Of a stretch of 64,000 bases of DNA, positions 13,280 through 24,202 are shown piece after piece. The stretch covers positions 49,830 through 113,829 of the forward strand of contig SKCR01031834.1 of assembly GCA_019454045.1 (NCBI GenBank). Direction: 5' to 3'. Source of the DNA: Zanthoxylum bungeanum (lineage: Eukaryota > Streptophyta > Magnoliopsida > Sapindales > Rutaceae). The stretch's first letter is position 1; each line of letters starts with the position of its first letter. The notes under the pieces were generated by a model, which did not search any database, had not been told where the DNA came from, and was given only the letters and a program-made list of their open reading frames with translations. Made by a program: the position numbers and the translations under genes.

Positions 13280-13492
13280 ATCTCCCACTTGGCCTATAGC
13301 CAGTCACTCAAGTATCTAACACCTGAACTATATACATGTCGCTCAAACTTTTGCTGAGGAATAGCTTTCGTCAGCGGATCTATAATGTTGTCATCTGATG
13401 CGACCTTATCGATCTTTACATCACCGCGATGTATGATCTCACGAATCAGATGGAAACATCGAAGAACATGCTTGGATCGTTGATGAGACTGC
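13280..13492 (-). pseudogene. copia RNase H C-terminal fragment and polypurine tract
   Basis: On the minus strand the translation ends with the usual copia pol tail: a basic region, then residues of the type DVKIDKVASDDNIIDPLTKA, then a WL-stop just before AAGTGGGAGAT. The fragment is cut at 13492 by the Tat-like element T1. It matches the tail of the plus-strand copia element at 46060-46200, so it belongs to family X. Only about 70 codons remain. Confidence 0.8.
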
Positions 13493-13596
13493 TGTGGGAC
13501 ACAGAAATCGGCGACGCTGTTCTAGGCTCGTGGCCTAGTTGGGAGTATGGAATAGCTTACGGGGAACTAAACCGGAGAAATAACATGGAGTCGCCA

Positions 13597-13685
13597 CCCG
13601 GTGTGAACCGGGACAAAGATTTAAGGCCGCACTCACCCCTCGTAAGGGAAGACCTCAAACCATTGGGTTCGGAATGGTCCCTTAC
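13597..13685 (-). ncRNA. conserved U5 double hairpin, T1 left LTR
   Basis: Two inverted repeats: CCCGGT-GTGA-ACCGGG at 13597-13612, and GTAAGGGA...TCCCTTAC at 13642-13685. Both recur at the same spacing in the other two Tat LTRs of the window while surrounding sequence drifts. Confidence 0.6.
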
Positions 13686-14329
13686 TTATGTCACTTGTAA
13701 TGATATGATTTGTGCAATATCTCAACCGAATCTACGCAACATGCTTAAGAACAACCTATATCTAGTTAATGTTTATAAAGATAAATCATATGTCTAAGTT
13801 TGCATGCTTAAAAAGTAAGTTATCACCACGGCAAATACACAATAACATACGGCAATCTCATACTTTAATCATCTAATACGGAAAGCAAATAACAACCTAA
13901 ACATAATGCAAATCCCAACGTAAAATATTCTAACTATGCTTTAAAAATAAACTAAATCATACTTAAATAATAAATAACATACTAGACTAAATCATGCTCG
14001 AATCCAAGGTTGGATGCAACGAATATATGTGTCTCTTAAGTAGTACGTGGCATTGTATCCCGAGTGCAAACCGCACTACCGTCCATTCGGATTCGGCTAC
14101 GGAATTTACGTCCGAGTTTCCATCCGATATACCACAAGAGAAAACACATATTCCGTTCATCCGGAAATCACATCATGCATCAATCCATAATACTCACATG
14201 AAATAAAGTACTAAAATAAATAAAAAATAAAAGGATAATAAATAAAGAAGGTTCCCTCAGGTCTAACCTCTTTAGTCGTCTATCGGAAGTGCGGTACACG
14301 ACCGTCGGAAGGGTTGATATTCCACAACT

Positions 14330-15900
14330 TTTCTGGTTCACTGATTTTCTGTTTTCCTTGGTCGCCTCACTGTTTCGGGCTGCTGTTTTCACTCCGTTTC
14401 GCTGCTATTTCTGGTTGCGGTATTTAGCTTACTGGTTTGTGGTAAATGGTGGACTGTTTTGCAGTTTTGGAGGGCTAAGGAGCTGCGGTTTTTTGGTGCT
14501 ATTTGGGGAAGTTTCTGGACAGTTTATGATGCAGTTTTGGGGTGTTTTCTGGACAGTTTTAGGGGTCTAATGTGCGGTGATTACTGGCAGTGCAGCGAGG
14601 GCTTATTCGATGATTTAGAGGCTGGTCAGTGAGGTTTTTTTTGTGTGCAGTTTAGGCAGTGAGAGGTAGGGATTGTACGGAAGTTTTGGGCTGTGACGTG
14701 AGGGCATAATGTTGGCTTGTTACGTGAGGCAATGTGAGTGGGTGATGGCTTGGTGCAGTGTTGTGCGTGAAGGAGGAATATGTGGCGTGAGTGAGGTCTT
14801 GTGCTGTGTGCGTGGAGGAGAAAGTTTGGTGGAGGCAAATGGGGTAGTTTTTGGGAGTTAACGTGTTGGTCAGATGGTGTTAATGGGCTGCTGGAGGTCA
14901 GTTTCTGTTTTGATTTGAGGGGTGTTGGCTGAGAGCGATGGTTGATGTATGGTCTGTGTGAGCATGAGTTTGGTGGCCGAGAAGAGTGTTGTTAGGGTTT
15001 TTCGAGAGTGGGACCTGAAGCTTGTGTTTAATGAAGGGGCAGTGTGGTTGATACTCGGCAGTGGGCTGCTAGGGTTGGTCGATTGCATGGAGTGAGCGAG
15101 AGGCTGAAGAGAGTTAGGGTTCGTTAGTCGGTTTATTGCATGAAGAGGGTTTGTGCGTGAAGGTTGTGCGACAATGGCTGAGAGTGAGTGTTTTAGGGTT
15201 TCTTATTTGTGTCCTTGCCGAGAGTGTGTAAGCTGTGTGGTTCATTTGTTGATGCAATGGCTGTGTGTTTGCGTGAAGAATGAGTGGGAGATATGAATGT
15301 GTGGTGCGGTTTGTGTGTATGGGGGGCTACGTGTGCTAGGGTTATTTGAGGTGTTGTTCTTCAACTGTTTGATAAGGGGAACTGTTAGGTTTGAGCCGCT
15401 GTGTGTGTTGGCCAATGGAGGGTGGCTCATTTGCTCGGCGAAGACTGTTTCATGGACTGGTTAGTTTTGCTTCATGATGGAGGTCGTTTGTCGTTTGGTC
15501 CAGGGTGGCTTAGAGGTTACTGGTTTTTGTTGTTTCGTTTTAGTGGTTTTGTTCAGTGAGTTGCCGAGAAGAAGAGCCAGGGGTGTGGCTGGTTAGGGTT
15601 TGCCGAGAAGGGGGTATTGAAGCTGGCTGCGTGTCTTGTTCGTGGTGGGTCCGTTTGTGGCTTTAGCTCGTGAGCTGCGTGAGGGGGGCTGGGGTTGTGA
15701 AGAGAGAAGGCTGTGTGGGTTCTTTTGTTAGAGGCGTGAGCAGTTGGTGAATTAGGGTTGCCGAGTGGAGAGAAGATGTTGACGCCGTGTATAGGCTGTG
15801 AATTGTGAAGGGCTGTGAGATGTCGTGTGGTGTAAAGGGGTGTGGTCCTCTTTTAGGGTTTAGTTAGTGTGTGTTTTATAGTTGTCAATTAGGGTTAGGG
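14330..15900 (-). repeat. G/T-rich LTR segment with dispersed telomere-box words
   Basis: Words of the type TTAGGGTT appear about ten times (for example near 14993, 15069, 15112, 15190, 15590, 15750, 15853, 15888), several times followed by GCCGAG. Plant telomere repeat is TTTAGGG; the copies here are scattered, not in tandem. The open frames on either strand in this stretch have no domain. I read it as a non-coding U3 expansion. Confidence 0.5.
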
Positions 15901-16361
15901 TTTTATTATTTGGAAGGAAAGAAATCATATAAATGGGGATGGATTTAAATTGGTGAGTGAATCATTTAATTTGATTTTAATTTGGAAGTGATTTAATTTT
16001 GGAAATGATTTATTTTAATTAGGAATTTAATTTAATTAGCTTGAATTTAATTCAATTGAATTTTAGTTTAATTTAATTTAATTTTAATTTCAATTTAATT
16101 GGTTTCAATTGGTTTTTTTTAAAATTGTGACATGTGTTTTAAATATTTTAATTATTTTAAATTTAATTTGTGACATGTGTTTTAAAACGGAGGTCCAACA
16201 AGCGAACTCGAAGCTAACCCAGCGAGTTAAATCCATCAAAAATACCAATTTCCAACTTTACCCTTCCAACGTCCGTTTCCCACGGCTTTCACAACTAAAG
16301 AGGTAGTGTCTCCATACGAGACTCATCATCGGGACTTATATGCAAAAATGCAGTGCCTACA

Positions 16362-16378
16362 GTCACCCCCACTTTGAT
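16362..16378 (-). other. T1 polypurine tract
   Basis: The minus strand reads ATCAAAGTGGGGGTGAC immediately before the LTR start TGTAGGCACT. The same arrangement occurs in T2 at 55547-55562. Confidence 0.8.
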
Positions 16379-16497
16379 GGGACTTGTGTAACGTGTAACA
16401 GTGACAATCCTATCAAAGTTATGCAATGCATTTTCACTTACCTGGCTCGCCAGCTGCCACTTGACTTGCCAAGTGTTGCGTGGAGTTGATGTTGTGC

Positions 16498-16945
16498 CGT
16501 ACCTGGCATGCTAAACCTCATACCTAAGGCGTCGCAGTAATATCTCCATACCCGGAGTGCCGTACCTGGCGTGCTAAACCTCATAGCCAAGGCGTCGCAG
16601 TAATATCTCCATACCCGGAGTGCCGTACCTGGCGTGCTAAACCTCATACCCAAGGCGTCGCAGTAATATCTCCATACCCGGAGTGCCATACCTGGCTTGC
16701 TAAACCTCATACCCAAGGCGTCGCAGTAATATCTCCATACCCGGAGTGCCGTACCTGTCGTGCTAAACCTCATACCCAAGGCGTCCCAGTAATATCTCCA
16801 TACCCGGAGTGCCGTACCTGGCGTGCTAAACCTCATACCCAAGGCATCGCAGTAATATCTCCATACCCGGAGTGCCGTACCTGGCGTGCTAAACCTCATA
16901 CCCAAGGCGTCGCAGCAATATCTCCATACCCGGAGTGCCGTACCT
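16498..16945 (-). repeat. 63-bp minisatellite, about 7 units
   Basis: The word CTAAACC recurs at 16511, 16574, 16637, 16700, 16763, 16826 and 16889, exactly 63 bases apart. Each unit contains CTCCATACCCGGAG, a small inverted repeat. Because 63 is a multiple of three, a 191-codon open frame appears on the minus strand; I regard it as a by-product of the period, not a protein. The position next to the polypurine tract is that of the hypervariable 3' UTR known in Ogre-like elements. Confidence 0.9.
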
Positions 16946-17170
16946 GGTAAAATTGATCTAATGTCTCCATACCCAGAGTGCTGTACCCGGCAAAATTGAT
17001 CTGATGTCTCCATACCCGAAGTGCCGTACCCGGCAAAACTGATCAGATATCTCTATACCCGGAGTGTCGTACCTAGCAAAAATTGATCTGATGTCTCCAT
17101 ACCCGGAGTGCCGTACCCAGCAAAATTGATTCTGTATCTCCATACCCGGAGTGCCGTACCCAGCAAAACT
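16946..17170 (-). repeat. 43-bp minisatellite
   Basis: CTCCATACC-type words recur at 16922, 16965, 17008, 17051, 17095 and 17138, that is every 43-44 bases. The unit is a shortened relative of the neighbouring 63-bp unit and keeps the CTCC...GGAG inverted repeat. Confidence 0.85.
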
Positions 17171-18120
17171 GATCTGATGTTAATGTAGGCCTCGCCCCCA
17201 GGGTGCCATACCCGGCCAGACTGATGCTGATAAGGATGTGGGCCTCGCCCCCAGAGTGTCATACCCGGCCAGACTGATGCTGATAAGGATGTGGGGCTCG
17301 CCCCCAGAGTGTCATACCCGGTTTGTTCATTCTGGAAATGTGTTTCCATTCTTGGAGTGCCATTCCCGGCTTGTTCATTCTCGAACTGTGTTTCCATTCT
17401 TGGAGTGCCATTCCCAGCTTGTTCATTCAAGAACTGTGTTTCCATTCTTGGAGTGTCATTCCCGGCTTGTTCATTCTCGAACTGTGCTCCATTCTCAGAT
17501 TGCCATTCTCGGCTTGTCCATTCTCGAACTCTGCTCCATTCTCGTATTGCCATTCTCGATAAAACTGATACTGAACTAAAGTGGGCCTCGCCCTCAGACT
17601 GCCATACTCGGCCAGACTGATTCTGAACTAATGTGGGCCTCGCCCCCAGAGTGCCATACCCGGCAGAACTGCTATTGATGCTAATGTGGGCCTCACCCCC
17701 AGAGTGCCATACCCGGCAAGACTGCTACTGATGCTAATGTGGGCTTCGCCCTCAGAGTGCCATACCCGGCAAGACTGATTCTGATAAAGGTGTGAGCTTT
17801 GCCCAGAGTGCCATACCCGGCAAGACTGATTCTGATAACGATGTGGACCTCACCCCCAGAGTGCCATACCCGGCAAGACTGATACTGAACTAATGTGGGT
17901 CTCGCCCCCAGAGTGTCATACCTGGCAACACTGATACTGATAATGATGTGGGCCTCGCCCCCAGAGTTCCATACCCGGCAAGATTGATACTGATACAAAT
18001 GTGGACTTCGCCCTCAGAGTGCCATACCCGGCAAGACTGATTCTGATAAAGGTGTGGGCCTCACCCCCAGAGTGATGTAGGCCTCACCCCAAACTGATAC
18101 TGATATGGGCCTCGCCCCTG
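17171..18120 (-). repeat. compound minisatellites with 53-, 48- and ~54-60-bp units
   Basis: Three related arrays follow each other: 53-bp units with GGCCTCGCCCCC (17188, 17241, 17294); 48-bp units with TTCATTCT (17326, 17374, 17422, 17470); then units of about 54-60 bp alternating GGGCCTCGCCCCCAGAGTGC and CATACCCGGCAAGACTG up to about 18120. Shared words show that all arrays arose from one ancestor by changing the unit length. Confidence 0.85.
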
Positions 18121-18402
18121 GGACTCATCCCCGAAACTGACTGATATGGGCCTCAACCCTAGGACTCATCCCCAAAACTGATTCATTTCTGAAACTGAAT
18201 AAACTGTTGCTGCTTCTGATTGGCTTGTCTTTGCCGCTTTTCTTTTTCTTATTCAAAACCTGTGAATACAAAACAAAACAAACACAAAAGGAATGCAAAA
18301 AAGCGTTACGTGTATGCCTGCATGCATGAATGAATTTCCTATTCCGTTGGGTTAGGTCTTCCGCCAGTTCTCCAGGTGATTGCACAGTCTTCTCTCTGGT
18401 CT

Positions 18403-18530
18403 CATGGCTAAATTTCTTGTTATATCCCGGATTCACGAGGTGGTAGACTGGTCGCTCCCATACTAGATTTAGCTTTCTATTCTCCACTGTTTGCACTTGG
18501 TCAAGATGAACCACATGGTGGGGCCTTCCA
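18403..18530 (+). pseudogene. remnant of antisense ORF, N-terminus
   Basis: Running opposite to the element, ATGGCTAAATTTCTTG opens a frame whose first codons give a histidine-glutamate-valine-valine-aspartate-tryptophan stretch that aligns with the start of the T2 antisense ORF at 56904 (REVVEW in the same place). It is broken after about 20 codons and nothing further of the ORF is recognisable. T1 therefore descends from an element that once had the antisense gene. Confidence 0.5.
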
Positions 18531-19315
18531 TATCATCATACTATATCACATGCTACGAAATAGTCCCAATAGTTATACATATTATCGTCCTCAATGAATG
18601 CCCAGTAATGAAACCAGAGAACATTCAAAACACTCAATGCAACTCAAATCTGAGTTTTTGAATAAATGATCTATGCCAGACTCAAAGTGTGTGTGTGCAA
18701 AGGTTCTTTCACAACTTGATCCTTAAGCAAGTCAACTCAATGATTTCGTTTCAAAAATCGGGATCGGTGGGTCAAACCAACCTAGATGTCTCAATTATAT
18801 TCCGCAATTGCTTTTTCGTGCTCAATGTGGTATGGTTTTATCTTTCTTTTCCTTTGTCTCTCATTTTTTCTTTTCATTTTGAACTTCATTTTTTCCTTTT
18901 CTCTTTTTTTTTTCTTTCTTTGACACACCTACCCTTTAAGGTAGCATTTCTCCTCATGGTGGTCCTAATACTCGCCCATGGGTAGCTTCACGCTTATCGG
19001 TTATAGGCGGTCTATTTCTTTTCTTTAGAGAATTTTTTTTTCAACCATACCACACATCATAACACAAGCAAGTCAGGATAGACATCTAAGAAAATGGTTA
19101 TTCATCGACCCGCAATTTCTTCAACTAGTCACCTTGCTAACTACTCAGGTTTTCACTACTAAGAACCATAATCAAGTGCTTACGAGTCTAACATAGATTA
19201 ATTACTCAAATTATCAGATAAAGGCACGTCAGGTTTATCGTTTCTAAGGTTTCACCCTAAATTAATCAATTTCATCATCGGACTTATGTCTAATATATCA
19301 AGGACTAAAAACAAA

Positions 19316-19346
<31 letters not shown>

Positions 19347-20040
19347 GGCCCACCATAGTCTTTCTATTTTTGCCGCACAGTTTTCTGTTCCTCCGTTTCC
19401 TTTCCCGATATCAATGTTTGCTAAACTCTTTTTGACAAATCTTTTTTTTCTTCTCTAACCCAACAAATATCTATGATGGCTTTTAAGACACAGAAGGTTA
19501 ACATGATGCATGTATGCATGAGATGCATGAGATACGTGCACTGTATGTAATATATAAGCCCATTTAAAAATTTTTACACTAGTTGGCCCATTATCATTTT
19601 AAAGTATTCAATCATACTATTGCGCAGTGTAAACTTGTCCCAGTTGAAAAGGCCCAACAGGTTTACACTTTGCGATAACATGGCTAAACAACTTCAAATG
19701 ATAAGAGGCCCAAACATAAAATGGCCCTTCGACATTTTAGAAGCTTTTGGCCCAACTGTCAAAGGACACGAACTCGTCCCAGTTTAAATGGCCCAACAAG
19801 TTCACATCTTTTGACAAAAGTTCCAACTGGATCCAAATGACGACGGTCCAAAACATCAACATAAAAAAAATAATAATTTCTACTAGTTCTACGACTAAGG
19901 TTCACATGTGGGTTTACGGGAGTGCGGACAAAGGCTCTCGCTGACAATGCCTTTAACCAAACCCCTTAACCCACTATAGACACGGTCAACTAAGACACAA
20001 ATTATAAACATCACAAGACATGATTTCGGGGCCGATTCTC
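18531..20040 (-). mobile_element. T1 internal region, non-coding remainder
   Basis: No gag or pol domain was found between the antisense remnant and the primer site. Visible content: pyrimidine-rich tracts (18820-18930), a run of about 26 T at 19321-19346, and near 19560-19830 two diverged copies of a unit with GTCCCAGTT followed by GGCCCAACA. With its 3.7 kb interior lacking all proteins, T1 is a non-autonomous element. Confidence 0.65.
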
Positions 20041-20059
20041 TATCCCAGTGGAGTCGTCA
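20041..20059 (-). other. T1 primer-binding site, Tat/Ogre type
   Basis: The minus strand reads TGACGACTCCACTGGGATA three bases after the LTR end CCCACA. This resembles the TGGCGACTCC-type sites of Tat/Ogre elements and fixes the right LTR as the 5' LTR. Confidence 0.75.
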
Positions 20060-20166
20060 GACTGTGGGACACAGAAACTGGGCGACACATGCTGTCCCGG
20101 GCTCGCGGCCGGTTGGGAGTACGGAGTAGCCACGGGGGACTAAACCGGAGAATAATGGAGTCGCCA

Positions 20167-20257
20167 CCCGGTGTGAACCGGGAAAATGAGATTTAAGGCC
20201 GCACTCACCCCTCGTAAGGGAAGACCTCAAACCGTTGGGTTCGAAATGGTCCCTTAC
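20167..20257 (-). ncRNA. conserved U5 double hairpin, T1 right LTR
   Basis: CCCGGT-GTGA-ACCGGG at 20167-20182 and GTAAGGGA...TCCCTTAC at 20214-20257. In this 5' LTR the block lies about 100-200 bases before the primer site, in the presumed R/U5 leader of the genomic RNA. Confidence 0.6.
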
Positions 20258-20814
20258 TTATGTCACTTGTAATGAAAGGATTTGTGTAATAATTTAATCA
20301 AGCTTAAGTAACACTTATTTCCAAGAGTATCATGCTTCTAAATCCATATGCACAAAAATAAAACTTACACCTGAATTTACATATATTTCACATCTAAGAT
20401 TGCATGCTTGAAAATACATCAAAGTAGCAATAAACATACGACTTCATTGGCATATTGTATTAAAAAAAAACACAAGCACACACATTAACCACACAAGCAC
20501 ACATGTGAGCATTTTTCCAAGTGGTACGTGGAATTGTATCCCAAGTACAGACCGCACTACCGTCCATTCGGAATCAGCTACGGAATTTATGTCTGGGTTT
20601 CCATCCGATATACCACGAGAAATAATACTCAAATGCTATCATGACATGGATATATGAATTGTAGTACGTTAAACACATTGTACTCATACATGTGAGGAAT
20701 ACAGATGAATGATACCTACACAATCTTGCATAACACAGAGAAGCAATCAGATTCATCATACGAAGGGATAGCTACTAGGAACAATTATGTATGAAATCTG
20801 ATGAAAATGACTCA

Positions 20815-21060
20815 GTTTAGTGGGTGCGCATTCGCGTAGCGTTCGAGAACGCATTCGAACGGTAAACAGAAGGTTCGCGTTCATATAGCGTTCGAGAACG
20901 CATTCGAACGGAGCCAGACCTGATGCATGAAACACTAAAAAAATGCGTGCGCGTTCGCGTAGCGTTTGAGAACACGTTCGAACGGTAAACAGAAGGTTCA
21001 CGTTCGTGTGGCGTTTGAGAACGCGTTCGAACGGAACCAGACCTGATGCATGCAACACAT
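20815..21060 (-). repeat. two-level tandem repeat of CGTTCGAACG-type words
   Basis: Two ~124-bp units, each made of two shorter units containing GCGTTCGAGAACGC, an inverted repeat with a two-base centre, followed by a TTCGAACGG word. Related GTTCGAACGC words recur at 23190-23250 near the other end of the LTR. The words are CpG-rich against an AT-rich background. Confidence 0.75.
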
Positions 21061-21119
21061 TTATAGATAAACAAATCCACAATGTGGGACCTCACGTATC
21101 CGATCAAACTCATCTCGCA

Positions 21120-21790
21120 TCCAATCGAGTATACATCAATCAGCGCGGCAAAGCATCGTGGTAAAGGGTTTTAACCCCTCCAAATAGAGGACCTTTCATC
21201 GCACTTACTAAGCCCATGTGCTCAATTGAATCATGCATACAAAGAATTAAAAACAATAATATCAACTTAGTATGCCCGATTGAACGTATCTTGCATTCAA
21301 CCGAACACACATCAACCGGTGCGGCAAAGCATCGTGGTAAAGGATTTTAACCCCTCCAAATAGGGGACCTTTCATCGCACTTACTAAGCCCATACGCTCG
21401 ATTGAATCATGCATACAAAGGATTAAAAAACAATAATATCAACTTAGTGTGCCCGATTGAACGTATCTTGCATTCAACCGAACACACATCAACCGGTGCG
21501 GTAAAGCATCGTGGTAAAGGATTTTAACCCCTCCAAATAGGGGACCTTTCATCGCACTTACTAAGCCCATGCGCTCGATTGAATCATGCATACAAAGAAT
21601 TAAAAACAATAATATCAAACTTAGTGTGCCCGATTGAACGTATCTTGCATTCAACCGGACACACATCAACCGGCGTGGCAAAGCATCGTGGTAAAGGATT
21701 TTAACCCCTCCAAGTAGGGGACCTTTCATCGCGTTTACTAAGCCCATGCGCTCGATTGAATCACGCATACAAAAGTGACATGCAGAATTC
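21120..21790 (-). repeat. 177-bp tandem array inside the LTR, about 3.8 units
   Basis: CATCGTGGTAAAGG recurs at 21154, 21330, 21507 and 21684, giving steps of 176, 177 and 177 bases. Units are nearly identical. Open frames across it on the minus strand follow from the 177-base period (a multiple of three). The length is close to that of many plant satellite monomers. Confidence 0.9.
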
Positions 21791-23424
21791 AAATGACGAA
21801 AAATAAATAAATCAAAACAATATAAGACAAAAGAAAGTGTCATTTACTCAAGCGGTACGTGGAGTTGTATCCCGAGTACAGATCATACTACCGTCCATTC
21901 GGAATCGGCTATGAAATTTATGTCCGGGTTTCCATCCGATATATCGCGAGAGTTGACACATCTTTCGTTTTATTCCAAAGCCACAACATACCATATCTCA
22001 TAATCCATGTATATTTATCTACTCAAGAGCCACAACATGCATTTCAACACAACAATCATGCAAGCAATATTCAATAAATAATACAAATAAAACAGAAAAT
22101 GAATGTGGAAAATACCATCAGGTCTAACCTTTTATGTCGATTTTCGAACTCGCGTTTCACGGCCGTCGGAAGGGCTATCACACCGCTACTTCTCTCGGTT
22201 CACTGGTTTAGCATCTCGGCTCACTGTTTTGCTGTTTTGCTTGCTGTTTGGCCTCCGTTTTGCTGTTGTTTGGCCTCCACTTTGCTATTGTTTCCTCTGT
22301 ATTTATGCTTGTTGTTCAGGTCACTACTTTGGTGTTTTAATGGACTGTTTTGGGTGTTTTTTGAAGGCTCTAAGTGCAGTTTGTTAGTTACTGTTTTAAG
22401 GATTAAAAGTACAGTTTTTAGTTACTGGTTTAGGTGATTTAGGGGCTGTTTTGGGGGTATTTTCGCTGCTGTTTTAAGGTGATTTCGCGCTACTGTTTTA
22501 AGGTCGTTTTGCTGCTGTTTTGGGCGTGTATGGCTGCTGTATGGAAGTATGATTTTCGGTGATTAGGGGAAGGAGATGAAGAGGATTTTTGTGTTATTTC
22601 TTTGTAGTATGTGTGAACTTGAGAGAATGGCGAGTGGACAGAATTTTTGGCTTCTTTTTCTTGTGAAAAACGTGAACTAGAGAGAGAGGACCAGAGGCTT
22701 TGGGCGGTGGTTGTTTATATAGAGAATGGCTAGGGCTTCACCTTGTCTCACAAGGAATAGGATCTTGGTTTCTAATTTAGGCTTCTCAAGAATGGTATAC
22801 ACAAGATTGAGGGGGGACAAAATATTATAAATTAGGAAGTTACAAGATTAGATTGGTGTTGATTAAGAAGTCAAATATTTTAGATTGGTAAATATATTAT
22901 TTAGTTAGGAATGATTATATTTGATTAGTTTATATTAGGCATATACTTATTTTATGTTTGGTAAATATTTTATTTATTTTGGTAGGGGATTATTTAGATT
23001 TTATTTGTTTTATTTAATTTGGTATATGACTTAATTAATTATTTTATTTAATTACATTATCTAATTAATATTTACTTAATATTTAATTTAATTTGGGTGT
23101 GTTTTAAGTGGGCTTGGGCTAGGCTAGGGTGCATGTGGGCTAAATGGGCTCGGGTCATGAGGCTAACAACAAAACCAGAAATACTGATACCGTTCGAACG
23201 CCAATTCGAACGCGACACGAACTCCCGCAATCTGCCTGACGTTCGAACGCGTTTAAGAATGCAGCATGAACGGAAACAGTGAACACGTGAAACGACTCTG
23301 ATAGCATACTCATCTTGAATTTCCCCTTTCGATACCCGTTTCTCGCGACTTCTGTGACTTAAAAGGTAGTGCCTCCAACTGAGACTCATCATCGGGTTTC
23401 ACATGCAAAAATGCAATGCCTACA

Positions 23425-24202
23425 ATAACATGCTTGTGTGAATACATGAATACGATGTATGAATAATGTATATCGGATGGATATTAGATGGGTGAGGGCA
23501 ATTTTGGAAATTGTTGTAATAAATTTAGAATTTATTAATTGGACCTGCGTGTCCAGCCTATTACCTCTTGACTCTGTGTATTTCTCTTCTCACCTATTCC
23601 CCTCAATGTAAATGAGGTTTCTTTAGAAGTGTTATGTAATTGGGTAGAAGTAATACTTGTGCTAACGGGAGAGAGGAAATGGAGAGATTTGTTCTAGGAA
23701 CAATGTGTTTAAGTATCCATCAGCATATCATTATTATATTTATTTATACGCGCCTTATTATGTGTTTAGAATGCATGCTTAAGGGTGTATGATGATGAGA
23801 CCTTAACAAAGATAATTAATTGGTTGCCAATTACGCGAAAAAAAACCTCACGACATATTAAGCGTTTCTCCTTCCATTGAGTGATTCTTACTCAAGATCC
23901 AAGACTAGCACTGGTTTGTTGGCCAAAGTCAAGACCTTTGTCCGTCGCGGATGTGTTTGAATCATGAAGGCTTTGTTCCATATCAATGTCTTGTCTAAGT
24001 TGTGATTTGTTGGCCAAAGTCAAGATCACTTCTTGTCCATCGACATTGATTACGAAGCTTTCCAAGGTCAATGGGTTCTACTTAACTGGGATCACTAAGT
24101 TTGTTGTGCCAAAGCCAAGACTTAGTTGATTCAGAGGAAAAAGGTTAGGCAATATATTAGATATATTGGCATATATAAAATATATATTTCGGACTTGGAT
24201 GT
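23425..24202 (+). mobile_element. copia element A' 5' region (partial LTR and leader), first part
   Basis: This stretch aligns in reverse with 49127-49850, so it is the 5' part of the same kind of copia element. It starts abruptly at the T1 boundary, so the upstream LTR part is missing. Three GCCAAAG-loop hairpins occur here and a fourth after the nested element. At 24198-24202 it is interrupted by G1; GATGT is duplicated on both sides. Confidence 0.75.
23913..24125 (+). ncRNA. A' leader hairpin array (three of four hairpins)
   Basis: The loop word TTGTTGGCCAAAGTCAAG (or a close variant) occurs at 23916, 24007 and 24101. The stems are GGT/ACC (23913-23936), GTGAT/ATCAC (24002-24029) and CTAAGT/ACTTAG (24095-24125). 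The fourth, ACAAT/ATTGT, is at 42196-42223 beyond the nested insertion. Confidence 0.75.

Larger units (their letters stand above)
13493..16361 (-). mobile_element. T1 Tat/Ogre-like element, left (3') LTR
   Basis: Plus-strand ends are TGTGGGACACAG and GTGCCTACA; on the minus strand it begins TGTAGGCACTGC right after a polypurine tract. It shares blocks with the right LTR (20063-23424) and the T2 LTR (53734-55546): the U5 block near 13560-13700, the block near 14037-14146, and the final ~100 bases. The middle part (14330-15900) is G/T-rich and has no counterpart in the right LTR, so the two LTRs differ greatly for one insertion. Confidence 0.82.
20063..23424 (-). mobile_element. T1 Tat/Ogre-like element, right (5') LTR
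   Basis: This 3362-bp LTR runs from TGTGGGACACAG to GCCTACA on the plus strand. It carries the same U5 block as the other Tat LTRs (20127-20280), but the block near 20520-20620 is repeated at 21845-21955, with a 177-bp tandem array between the two copies. CTATATAAAC on the minus strand (22713-22722) is the likely promoter. The right flank is ATAAC and the left flank of the element is ACTGC, so no target duplication is seen. Confidence 0.82.

Noticed and set aside
13429..13797. 122-codon plus-strand ORF across the copia/T1 junction
   Set aside because: It starts in a minus-strand copia fragment and ends in the T1 LTR; a junction artefact.
16438..17013. 191-codon minus-strand ORF with a 21-residue repeat (GTALRVWRYYCDALGMRFS)
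   Set aside because: The period of 63 bases keeps any frame open; it lies in the 3' UTR minisatellite of T1 and has no domain.
16498..18120. CRISPR-like array
   Set aside because: Units are contiguous with no unique spacers, in a plant retrotransposon 3' UTR; it is a minisatellite.
19321..19346. Poly(T) tract as the tail of a retroposon (SINE/LINE) on the minus strand
   Set aside because: No target duplication or polymerase III boxes found beside it; T runs are common in this element.
20756..21843. Overlapping minus-strand ORFs of about 100-134 codons with internal repeats
   Set aside because: Created by the ~124-bp and 177-bp tandem repeats in the T1 LTR.
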